From Massilibacteroides sp. (GTDB taxonomy: Bacteria > Bacteroidota > Bacteroidia > Bacteroidales > Tannerellaceae), in assembly GCA_028708075.1 (NCBI GenBank), contig JAQVZS010000028.1, positions 1-32,914 of the forward strand: DNA of 32,914 nucleotides, in the 5' to 3' direction. Positions 1 through 7,403 of this stretch are shown here, piece by piece. Every line of letters starts with the position of its first letter. Position 1 is the first letter of the stretch. A program made the position numbers and the translations under genes. The notes beneath the pieces were generated by a model. That model saw only the letters and a list, made by a program, of their open reading frames with translations. It searched no databases and was not told the origin of the DNA.

Positions 1-585
1 GGTACGGATACGTATTCTTCGATCGCAGCCGGAATCGGTTCGTTGAAAGGCCCATTACATGGAGGAGCGAATATTCAAGTTGCGGATATGTTTCATCATT
101 TGAAAGAAAATATACAGGACTGGAAGAGTGTGGATGAAATCGATACGTATTTCATGCGTATGTTAAATAAAGAAGCGTATGATAAGTCGGGTTTGATATA
201 TGGCATCGGACATGCGGTCTATACGATTTCAGACCCTCGTGCGGTACTCTTGAAAGAATTGGCGCGTGATTTGGCAAAGGAAAAAGAACGTGAAGAAGAA
301 TTTGCTTTCTTAGAATTATTGGAAGAACGTGCGATTGAATGCTTTGCGAAGTATAAGGGAACGAAAAAACGGGTATCGTCGAATGTGGACTTTTATTCTG
401 GGTTTGTCTATGAGATGATCGGTCTGCCTCAGGAAATTTTCACGCCTTTATTTGCTATGGCACGTATCGTGGGTTGGATGGCGCATCGTATAGAAGAGTT
501 GACTTTCGAAGGTAAACGTATCATTCGACCGGCTTACAAGAATGTATTGGAAGGACAGGCCTATACACCCTTAAAGAAACGCTGA
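1..585 (+). CDS. gltA: Citrate synthase, C-terminal part (5' end outside window)
   Basis: Reading frame 1 is open from the first base to the TGA at 583-585, so this is the last 194 codons of a gene that begins before the window. The enzyme condenses acetyl-CoA and oxaloacetate to citrate. Catalytic-domain motifs are visible: GPLHGGAN with an active-site His near residue 20 of the visible part, GIGHAVY followed by SDPRA with the second His, and NVDFYSG with the catalytic Asp. The GHAVY form, rather than the GHRVY of proteobacterial enzymes, is from memory seen in anaerobe-type citrate synthases. The C-terminus (PAYKNVLEGQAYTPLKKR) looks complete. The TTG at 43 is internal and not a start. The gene converges on nqrF and shares a terminator with it. 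Confidence 0.95.
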   Translation, partial: GTDTYSSIAAGIGSLKGPLHGGANIQVADMFHHLKENIQDWKSVDEIDTYFMRMLNKEAYDKSGLIYGIGHAVYTISDPRAVLLKELARDLAKEKEREEEFAFLELLEERAIECFAKYKGTKKRVSSNVDFYSGFVYEMIGLPQEIFTPLFAMARIVGWMAHRIEELTFEGKRIIRPAYKNVLEGQAYTPLKKR

Positions 586-670
586 GTGATTGACGGAGTA
601 TTTACGAGGTTCTGTCTGTTGATTTTTCGGGGTCATGTTAATAATTCTTGTTGTAAATACGATTAAACAA

Positions 671-701
671 AAAATCCCGACATTTTGATTGTCGGGATTT
701 T
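671..701. terminator. Bidirectional terminator between gltA and nqrF
   Basis: A perfect 12 bp stem (671-682 pairing with 690-701) closes a 7 nt loop. The GC-rich core TCCCGAC/GTCGGGA is flanked by an A-run on the left and a T-run on the right, so it can act on either strand. It lies between convergent genes and can end both the citrate synthase and the nqr transcripts. I see no gene in the rest of 586-779. Confidence 0.85.
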
Positions 702-779
702 ATATATTTCTATTACTGGAGAAAGAGGGCCTTTTTTCGGTTTGAAATTCTTTCTTTGTCCAATGGGGGTAGGAAGAAG

Positions 780-2042
780 TTATCCGCCAAAGTCGTCGAA
801 CATCAGCATTTCGCGTGGAACACCTAAATTGTCCAGCATCACTTTTACGGCATTCGACATGGGGCCTGGACCGCACATGTAGTATTCAATATCTTCCGGA
901 GCATCATGATCTTTCAGATAGTGGTCGTAAATCACTTGGTGAATAAAGCCTACATAGCCTGTCCAATTATCTTCCGGACGCGGTTCAGACAACGCAATAT
1001 TGAATTTGAAATTCGGAAATTCTCTTTCTATTTCACGAAAATCTTCTTCATAGAAAATTTCGTTTTTAGAACGTGCCCCATACCAATAACTTACCTTCCG
1101 GTCGGTTGTCTTAAGCGTTTTGAATAAGTGCAATAAATGGGCGCGTAAAGGAGCCATTCCGGCACCACCACCGATATATAACATTTCACGTTTTGTGTCC
1201 AGAATATGGAAATCGCCGTAAGGACCGGACATTTTTACTTTATCACCCGGTTTTAACGAGAAGATGTAGGAAGAAGCGATCCCCGGTTTAACACCGGCTT
1301 TCCAGGTACCTGTTGTCCTATCAAACGGAGGAGTCGCAATACGGACATTCAATGTAATGATGTTTCCTTCGGCAGGATAATTAGCCATAGAATAAGCACG
1401 AACGGTTTCCTCATCATTTCTGCAGGTCAGGGGCCATAATTTGAATTTGTCCCATTCAGGGTTGAAACGGTCATCAATATCCATATCAGAATATTTGATG
1501 TCGTATTTGGGTATTGTTATTTGTGCATAACTGCCTGATTTGAAATTCATGGATTCACCTTCAGGCAATTTTACAGTAAATTCTTTGATAAATGAAGCGA
1601 CATTGTGGTTGGAGACAACTGTACATTCCCATTCGTTTACTCCGAATACTTCTTCTGGAACTTTAATAACCAAATCGCCTTTTACTTTCGTTTGGCATCC
1701 CAGACGCCAATGATCTTTGATTTGTTTGCGAGAGAAAAAGCCTACTTCTGTTGGGAGTATATTTCCTCCTCCTTCGAGTACCTGACAACGGCATTGTCCG
1801 CAACTACCTCCACCACCACAGGCGGAAGACAAGAAAATACCTTGAGACTGAAGAGTGTTCAGCAATGTTCCTCCTTGAGGAACGCTAAATTCTTTTTCTC
1901 CGTTTACCGTCAGCTTGACATTGCCGGAAGGAATTAATTTCGCTTTTGCATATAAAAGGGCGGCTACCAACACCATGGTTACCGTAAAAAATACGATAAT
2001 ACTAACTATAATCGTAAGCCCACCTGTTACAAGTATTGTCAT
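780..2042 (-). CDS. nqrF: Na+-translocating NADH:quinone reductase subunit F
   Basis: NqrF is the NADH-oxidising entry subunit of the Na+-pumping NADH:quinone oxidoreductase, passing electrons from NADH through FAD and a 2Fe-2S cluster. The 420 aa protein has an N-terminal membrane anchor (about residues 10-32). A plant-type ferredoxin domain follows with cluster cysteines C75, C81, C84 and C116. A ferredoxin-NADP reductase-like module comes next, with the FAD motif RAYSMANY, the motif GPYGDF and a GGGAGMAPLR nucleotide loop, and the family C-terminus FDDFGG is present. It is the last gene of the nqr operon. It follows nqrD after only 49 bp, where nqrE would be expected. No internal damage is visible. 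Confidence 0.96.
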   Translation of the reverse strand: MTILVTGGLTIIVSIIVFFTVTMVLVAALLYAKAKLIPSGNVKLTVNGEKEFSVPQGGTLLNTLQSQGIFLSSACGGGGSCGQCRCQVLEGGGNILPTEVGFFSRKQIKDHWRLGCQTKVKGDLVIKVPEEVFGVNEWECTVVSNHNVASFIKEFTVKLPEGESMNFKSGSYAQITIPKYDIKYSDMDIDDRFNPEWDKFKLWPLTCRNDEETVRAYSMANYPAEGNIITLNVRIATPPFDRTTGTWKAGVKPGIASSYIFSLKPGDKVKMSGPYGDFHILDTKREMLYIGGGAGMAPLRAHLLHLFKTLKTTDRKVSYWYGARSKNEIFYEEDFREIEREFPNFKFNIALSEPRPEDNWTGYVGFIHQVIYDHYLKDHDAPEDIEYYMCGPGPMSNAVKVMLDNLGVPREMLMFDDFGG

Positions 2043-2091
2043 CTTTATTGTTTGTTTCTTAATTCGTTAATTCTTGTTTTTTCAGTCCTGG

Positions 2092-2721
2092 TTATTTTTC
2101 TTGCAGATCTTTGTTCCTTGCGCGATGTACCCAGATGATCACGGCAATGGTAATGAGCGCCATAGGAGGTAAGATCATCAATCCGTTGTTTACATATCCC
2201 CAATTATAGAAGATTTGCGGAATTACTTTTATTCCTAAAAGTGTTCCGCTTCCCAACAATTCGCGGAAGAAACCGACAATAATTAGAATCAATCCGTAAC
2301 CCGCTCCATGACCGACCCCATCTAGAAAAGCTTCCCAGGGGCCATTGTTAAGTCCGAACGCTTCCATACGTCCCATCAAAATACAGTTGGTCAGGATCAG
2401 CCCGATAAATACTGATAATTGTTTACTCATATCGTAAGCATAAGCTTTCAATACTTCACTGACAAGGGTTACTAAAACAGCGGCCACAACTAATTGTACG
2501 ATAATACGTATGCGATTGGGGATCGTTTTGCGTATAAGAGAAATGATCACATTAGCAAATGCAATCACTACGACTACGGATACCGCCATAACAATCGATG
2601 GCTCCAATTTCGCGGTAACGGCCAATGCAGAGCAAATACCCAGCATTTGCACGATTACCGGATTTTTCTTACTTATTGGAGCTAGTAATATTTCTTTGTT
2701 TTTTGCAGAAAATAAGTTCAT
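2092..2721 (-). CDS. nqrD: Na+-translocating NADH:quinone reductase subunit D
   Basis: This is an integral membrane subunit of Na+-NQR (209 aa, full family length, about six hydrophobic segments). It is NqrD and not NqrE: NPVIVQMLGICSALAVT near the N-terminus, LIRKTIPNRIRIIVQ, KAYAYDMSKQLSVFIGLI and GFFRELLGSG are NqrD signatures. The two conserved cysteines, C30 (GICSALA) and C113 (LTNCILMG), are present. In characterised enzymes this pair joins the equivalent pair in NqrE to hold an iron-sulfur centre inside the membrane. The start lies 6 bp after the nqrC stop. The next gene on the same strand is nqrF, so the NqrE partner is not encoded here. Confidence 0.95.
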   Translation of the reverse strand: MNLFSAKNKEILLAPISKKNPVIVQMLGICSALAVTAKLEPSIVMAVSVVVVIAFANVIISLIRKTIPNRIRIIVQLVVAAVLVTLVSEVLKAYAYDMSKQLSVFIGLILTNCILMGRMEAFGLNNGPWEAFLDGVGHGAGYGLILIIVGFFRELLGSGTLLGIKVIPQIFYNWGYVNNGLMILPPMALITIAVIIWVHRARNKDLQEK

Positions 2722-2727
2722 GACTGC

Positions 2728-3411
2728 TCAATTATTTTGTTTTATAAATTCCACATAATTATTCAGGCTGTCGTAAATCATCCTGTTTGCTCCTTGGCTG
2801 GTAATTGTTCCTCCGGAGATCCCATCTACATAGTCTTGTCCCTCGGCTGTTTTACCCGGTTTGACAATAGCAATACTTTTAAATTCCCCATTTTTAAAGA
2901 TTTGCTTTCCGGCAAATTGGCTGGAAAATTTAGATGTTGAGATTTCCGCACCGAGTCCAGGTGTCTCCCCTGCATTACTGAAGTCTGTTCCAAAAACAGT
3001 ATTCTTGTCATCATTTAATGAGAGATAGCCCCAAATCGGACCCCATAGCCCTGTTCCACGCATAGCAAATACGTATTTTGTTGCTCCATCTACCTTTGCG
3101 ACAAACACCGGTAAGGCCGTTCCGTTTGCATAGGCTTTGGCGATATCTTCTTTAAAGGCGTCTCCTTCTGCTTTGCTGCCGTCTTTATTCACTAAAAAGG
3201 ACTCCTTAATCAGCTCATCGTATTTTGCTTCGACTTCTTTTGTATTAGCCGTTACGTTCAGACAACGCAAAATTTGGATTTTTTTGTCGATATCTTCATT
3301 CTTTTTCTGAGTCTCTTTGAGCGCTTGATTGGTAAAAGCCAACGCGGCAGCTACAACGATTACCAATACACCCGCATATATAACGGTATATAGATTACTT
3401 TCTTTATTCAT
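2728..3411 (-). CDS. nqrC: Na+-translocating NADH:quinone reductase subunit C
   Basis: NqrC carries a covalently bound FMN and relays electrons within Na+-NQR. The 227 aa protein has one N-terminal membrane segment (about residues 8-26), then a lysine-rich stretch and an extracytoplasmic FMN-binding domain. The flavinylation site is DGISGGTITS with acceptor Thr202. The usual core is SGAT, so Ala is replaced by Gly here, but the acceptor Thr and the preceding Asp are kept. Such a site needs an ApbE-type flavin transferase, which is not in this window. It lies 14 bp downstream of nqrB and 6 bp upstream of nqrD, as expected for one operon. Confidence 0.95.
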   Translation of the reverse strand: MNKESNLYTVIYAGVLVIVVAAALAFTNQALKETQKKNEDIDKKIQILRCLNVTANTKEVEAKYDELIKESFLVNKDGSKAEGDAFKEDIAKAYANGTALPVFVAKVDGATKYVFAMRGTGLWGPIWGYLSLNDDKNTVFGTDFSNAGETPGLGAEISTSKFSSQFAGKQIFKNGEFKSIAIVKPGKTAEGQDYVDGISGGTITSQGANRMIYDSLNNYVEFIKQNN

Positions 3412-3425
3412 AACATTATTCGCTT

Positions 3426-4622
3426 TTATTCCTTAATAGCTCTTTTTAAGCGATGCTTAATGTTGGTTTCGACAACATAATAATCGATTAATGGAGCAAA
3501 TACGTTCATTAAAAGAATGGCTAACATCATTCCTTCGGGATATCCGGGGTTGAGAACACGGATTACAATAGCCATGAATCCGACTAAAAAACCATAAATA
3601 TATTTTCCTCTTTCCGTTCGTGCGGAAGTGACGGGATCCGTTGCCATAAAGACGGCACCAAAAGCAAATCCCCCTAACAGGATGTGATCTACTGGGCTAA
3701 GAGACATTCCTGATGTCGTTCCGATCAAGTTAAACAGCGAAGCTGTGATGATTCCACCAAAGAAAACGGACAGCATGGTTTTCCAACTGGCTATGCCCGT
3801 AATCAACAATATGACAGCACCAATTAATATCGCGAGTTTGGAAGTTTCTCCTATGGATCCCGGTATTAACCCGAGAAACATGTCCATCCAGGAAAGAGGG
3901 TTGCCCAATGCATCTGTAACAACTGTACTGTTTGTGGTCGCTGTTGCTATTTGTCCTAAAGGTGTAGCACCTGAAAAAGAGTCTACGATCGTTCCTGTTC
4001 CTAAACCGAATGTATCGGTCGTGCGGACGAATACTTTATCACCCGACATGGCTGCCGGATAAGCGAAAAACAAAAAGGCACGTGTTACAAGGGCTACATT
4101 AAATACATTATAACCCGTACCACCAAAGACTTCCTTCGCGAATACAACCGCAAAGGCAGTCGCTACGGCAATCATCCACAGCGGAGTGTCGATCGGTACG
4201 ATCATAGGGATCAACATTCCCGACACAAGAAATCCTTCTTGTATTTCTTCTTTCTTTACTTGGGCTACGGCAAATTCGATGCCTAACCCAACGACATAAG
4301 AAACGATGATTTTAGGTAATACGGCTAAAAAACCGAAAATAAAGGTCGACCAGAATCCCGGATTTGTTCCGATAGCAAGATTATGCTGGTAGCCGACATT
4401 ATACATACCAAACAAGAGCGCGGGGATCAATGCGATGATAACGACGGTCATGGTACGCTTAGAATCTATACTGTCATGGATATGAGCTCCTGATTTTGAA
4501 GTGGTGTTCGGAGTGAACAAGAAGGTCTCGAACCCGTCAAATACAGAGCGGAACATTCCCAGCTTTCCTCCCTCTTCAAAATTAGGTTTAATCTTGTCGA
4601 GATAATTTCTTAACGCTTTCAA
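3426..4622 (-). CDS. nqrB: Na+-translocating NADH:quinone reductase subunit B
   Basis: NqrB is the large polytopic subunit of Na+-NQR, carrying a covalent FMN and taking part in Na+ translocation. The protein is 398 aa, full length, with about ten hydrophobic segments. The flavinylation motif SGATPLGQ is intact with acceptor Thr220. Other family segments are KEVFGGTGYNVFNVALV and FMATDPVTSARTERGK. The start MKALRNYLDKIKP matches the family, and the gene follows nqrA after 21 bp. No abnormality is seen, which argues against general decay of this operon despite the missing nqrE. Confidence 0.96.
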   Translation of the reverse strand: MKALRNYLDKIKPNFEEGGKLGMFRSVFDGFETFLFTPNTTSKSGAHIHDSIDSKRTMTVVIIALIPALLFGMYNVGYQHNLAIGTNPGFWSTFIFGFLAVLPKIIVSYVVGLGIEFAVAQVKKEEIQEGFLVSGMLIPMIVPIDTPLWMIAVATAFAVVFAKEVFGGTGYNVFNVALVTRAFLFFAYPAAMSGDKVFVRTTDTFGLGTGTIVDSFSGATPLGQIATATTNSTVVTDALGNPLSWMDMFLGLIPGSIGETSKLAILIGAVILLITGIASWKTMLSVFFGGIITASLFNLIGTTSGMSLSPVDHILLGGFAFGAVFMATDPVTSARTERGKYIYGFLVGFMAIVIRVLNPGYPEGMMLAILLMNVFAPLIDYYVVETNIKHRLKRAIKE

Positions 4623-4643
4623 TGTATTCTGTTTTTAATATTA

Positions 4644-5996
4644 TTAATTCATTTCTTTATATAAAAGATCGAGTCCGTTCCGGACAATCTTCTGTATTTC
4701 GATCTTTGAGGTATCGACTACTTCACAAAGAGCGAAATCTTCAGGTGCTACTTCGTAAATTCCCAAATTTTCCATTTTGTCTATATCGAATGCGATAATT
4801 GCCTTCAACAAATATTCTGGGAATATGTCCATCGGGAATACTTTATCGTATTCATTGGACATGATCATTGCACGTTTTCCTCCTTTTATCCTGGCGTCGA
4901 GTGCATATTCTTTTCTCATACCTCCGAACAGGCTGCTTAGGAAAGTGTGTCCTGCACTGAACTTATTCACTCCTAATGCTGCCCAACCTAAAAATTCGTG
5001 GACTTCATCTCCTTCGGGAATGGTGGTGATTTGGTTGTCATAAAAACCGAGGTAACTATTTTCAGTTGCTTTTGTGCCTGTTAGAATGTCTCCGCTGATG
5101 ATGCGGACATGTCCTTGCGAAGGTTGTATATTTCCGCCAATGAGGCTGTTGATCTCGCACCCAGCTATTACTTTTAGATAACCGGTCTTTGCGAATTCTG
5201 ATCCCGTTAAAGCGACGAGGCGTGTGAAATCTGCCACTCCTTTATTAAATAAACGCCCGATAAGGATTACGTCGTCCGGACGAATTGTCCAAACCGTTTC
5301 TCCCTTGTTGACCGGTTTAATGTGATTGATTTGAACACCGACATTTCCGGCCGGATGAGGGCCGTCAAATTCGAAGACTTCTGCTTGTTTGAGGGTTAAA
5401 GGAAAATCTTTTTGTACGCTGACATATAATTTCCCCTTGGTCAGCTTGGCAAGCGCATCCAGACCAGTTTGAAAATCATTTTCCAGGCCTTTTACCAGGT
5501 AGGTGAAATTCGGGGCAAGCGGTGCTGAATAAAACGCTGAGACAAAAATGTCGCGTGGGGATTCATTTGGACGTGCGATGATATCGTAAGGGCGTTGTTT
5601 GATGCATGGCCATAACCCAGCGTTCAGGATGGCCTCTTTAACTTCTTCTCCGTTGAGGGAAGAAAGGTTCTTTTTCCCAAAATCTTCGTATTGGTTTTCT
5701 TTGTCCGGCTTTACAACAATACTGAGTACTTTTCTTTTTTCACCCCGGTTTACGGCTGAAACTTCGCCACTAACGGGAGAAACAAATTTAATCTCAGGAT
5801 ATGTTTTGTCTATCATCAGAACAGTGCCGGCTTTGACTTTGTCTCCTTGGCGGGCTACAACCTTGGGAGTTATACCGTTGTAATTATCCGGAATAATCGC
5901 GTAAGTCGTGCTATTTCCGCCAGTTAACAGTATCTCGGAAGGCTTGCCTTTCAGATTAATGTCAAGACCTTTTTTAAGCTTAATCACATTTGCCAT
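4644..5996 (-). CDS. nqrA: Na+-translocating NADH:quinone reductase subunit A
   Basis: NqrA is the peripheral cytoplasmic subunit of Na+-NQR, associated with quinone binding. I place the start at the ATG at 5996, giving MANVIKLKKGLDINLKGKP, the normal family N-terminus (450 aa). An upstream extension to 6068 is possible in frame, but it crosses the likely promoter at 6030-6037 and has no family resemblance. Recognisable segments include PVSGEVSAVNRGEKRKVL (barrel-sandwich-like), ISGDILTG and the closing VRNGLDLLYKEMN. It is the first gene of the operon nqrA-B-C-D-F and is divergent from the T9SS plug-like gene. Confidence 0.95.
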   Translation of the reverse strand: MANVIKLKKGLDINLKGKPSEILLTGGNSTTYAIIPDNYNGITPKVVARQGDKVKAGTVLMIDKTYPEIKFVSPVSGEVSAVNRGEKRKVLSIVVKPDKENQYEDFGKKNLSSLNGEEVKEAILNAGLWPCIKQRPYDIIARPNESPRDIFVSAFYSAPLAPNFTYLVKGLENDFQTGLDALAKLTKGKLYVSVQKDFPLTLKQAEVFEFDGPHPAGNVGVQINHIKPVNKGETVWTIRPDDVILIGRLFNKGVADFTRLVALTGSEFAKTGYLKVIAGCEINSLIGGNIQPSQGHVRIISGDILTGTKATENSYLGFYDNQITTIPEGDEVHEFLGWAALGVNKFSAGHTFLSSLFGGMRKEYALDARIKGGKRAMIMSNEYDKVFPMDIFPEYLLKAIIAFDIDKMENLGIYEVAPEDFALCEVVDTSKIEIQKIVRNGLDLLYKEMN

Positions 5997-6029
5997 GATA
6001 TAACTAAAATATATTATGTAATTTTCCGG

Positions 6030-6037
6030 CAAAAGTA
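6030..6037 (-). promoter_or_regulatory. Putative -7 element for the nqr operon
   Basis: The minus strand reads TACTTTTG, an exact match to the Bacteroidota -7 consensus TAnnTTTG, about 34 bp upstream of the nqrA ATG. No convincing -33 TTTG is seen at the expected distance. Confidence 0.6.
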
Positions 6038-6093
6038 CATATTTATTTATGTTTAAGGGCAGAAACAACGAAATAATTAATGAAATAATTCTC

Positions 6094-6101
6094 TAATTTT
6101 G
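6094..6101 (+). promoter_or_regulatory. Putative -7 element for the T9SS plug-like gene
   Basis: TAATTTTG matches TAnnTTTG and lies 31 bp upstream of the ATG at 6132. Transcription would start near 6107, which rules out the in-frame TTG at 6099 as start. The divergent nqrA promoter is about 60 bp away. Confidence 0.6.
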
Positions 6102-6131
6102 CATTATTTTGTATTCAAAAGAATTAAAGAA

Positions 6132-7403
6132 ATGGTTAAATTGTTTTTGTTGATCGTAGTTGAGGCTTTTACGGTTTTTTGTTCCGTATCCGCTCAAGAA
6201 GTTTTTTCTACTTCTGTGTTGAATCGACAGGTAAAAAGTTTAAAAATAGGTGTTGCCGGCGATTGGGTTGCAGATCCTGTGATCACATTGAATGGGGAGA
6301 AACAATTAGAGATAAGTTTTGATGTGTTAGACCAAGGGTATTCGCGCTATCTTTATTCCATAAGGCATTGTAATGCGGATTGGACGCCCTCTTCGCTTTC
6401 TCCGATCGAGTATATGACGGGTTTTCAGGGGATGGAGATTGAGGATTTTGCTAATTCCACAGCGACCACAACGGTGTATTCGAATTATCGTTTTTATCTA
6501 CCGAACGATCAAGTACAACTTCGTGTGTCTGGCAATTATGCTGTGATTGTATACGATGAAGCGAAGCCGGACAAACCTTTGTTCGTTGCTTGCTTTTTTG
6601 TCGTTGAGTCTGTTGTTTCAATCGATGCTGGGATTAGTAGTATAACTGATATTGACGCTAATAAAGCGCATCAACAGCTTGAATTCAGTGTAAATCATAA
6701 AAATTTTCCGATATCCCATCCGTTGACAGATTTAAAATTGTTTGTTTATCAGAATAATCGAAGAGATAATATGGTGACGGGCTTAACTCCTTTTGCGATT
6801 TTATCAGATAAATTAGTTTATGCGCATAACCGTAACCTTATTTTTAAAGCGGGGAATGAGTACCGTCGAATGGAGTTTCTGAGTAATCAATACAATGGGA
6901 TGCATGTGGAAGATATTCAGTTTCATAATCCTTATTATCATGTGGTTTTGTATCCGGACCATTATAGACATAAAATGTCGTATCAATATGATCAGGATCA
7001 GAATGGCCGTTTTTTTGCGCGTTGTAGCAGATGCGAAGATCCAGATACAGAGGGCGATTATTATATTGTACATTTTACGTTGGCTGAAAACGAGATTCTC
7101 GGTGGAGATGTTTTCCTTAACGGGCTTTTCCTGAACAATAATTTGAATGAAGACAGCCGGATGGTGTATAACCGAGAGTCAGGACAATACGAGAAGTTTC
7201 TGCTTTTGAAAGAAGGTAGTTATAATTATCAGTATTTGTTTGTGCCCCAAGGTGAAACTGTTGGACAGACGGTTACAATAGAGGGAGATTTCGCGCAGAC
7301 GGAAAATGAGTACTATATTGCGGTTTATTATCGTCCGATCGGTACTCGTTACGATCGTCTGATCGGTTTCGCGAAAGTAAATAATAAAATGACTGTTTTT
7401 TAA
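6132..7403 (+). CDS. Type IX secretion plug-like protein (DUF5103 family)
   Basis: This is a 423 aa secreted protein of the DUF5103 family, which NCBI names after the type IX secretion system plug protein. In Flavobacterium, a Plug protein closes the SprA translocon pore on the periplasmic side. The start is the ATG at 6132, followed by a signal peptide (MVKLFLLIVVEAFTVFCSVSAQ) and a beta-rich protein with tandem Ig-like domains. Family-type segments are SRYLYSIRHCNADWTPSSLSPIEYM near residues 63-87, then FHNPYYHVVLYP, and GDYYIVHFTL followed by an E-set-like region with VFLNGLF. No T9SS sorting domain is seen. The gene stands alone, with no other T9SS genes nearby. Its stop codon directly abuts the guaD stop codon. 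Confidence 0.85.
   Translation: MVKLFLLIVVEAFTVFCSVSAQEVFSTSVLNRQVKSLKIGVAGDWVADPVITLNGEKQLEISFDVLDQGYSRYLYSIRHCNADWTPSSLSPIEYMTGFQGMEIEDFANSTATTTVYSNYRFYLPNDQVQLRVSGNYAVIVYDEAKPDKPLFVACFFVVESVVSIDAGISSITDIDANKAHQQLEFSVNHKNFPISHPLTDLKLFVYQNNRRDNMVTGLTPFAILSDKLVYAHNRNLIFKAGNEYRRMEFLSNQYNGMHVEDIQFHNPYYHVVLYPDHYRHKMSYQYDQDQNGRFFARCSRCEDPDTEGDYYIVHFTLAENEILGGDVFLNGLFLNNNLNEDSRMVYNRESGQYEKFLLLKEGSYNYQYLFVPQGETVGQTVTIEGDFAQTENEYYIAVYYRPIGTRYDRLIGFAKVNNKMTVF

Noticed and set aside
685..882. Small plus-strand open frame between gltA and nqrF
   Set aside because: It runs through the shared terminator and into antisense of nqrF, and its product is low in complexity with no family resemblance.
2728..3411. 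NqrC flavinylation motif SGGT instead of SGAT as a sign of a defective subunit
   Set aside because: The acceptor Thr202 and the preceding Asp are intact, and Gly for Ala is a mild change that I believe occurs in other Bacteroidota NqrC proteins.
6099..6131. Upstream TTG start of the plug-like gene
   Set aside because: It overlaps the -7 box, and the residues before the ATG at 6132 would spoil the signal peptide.
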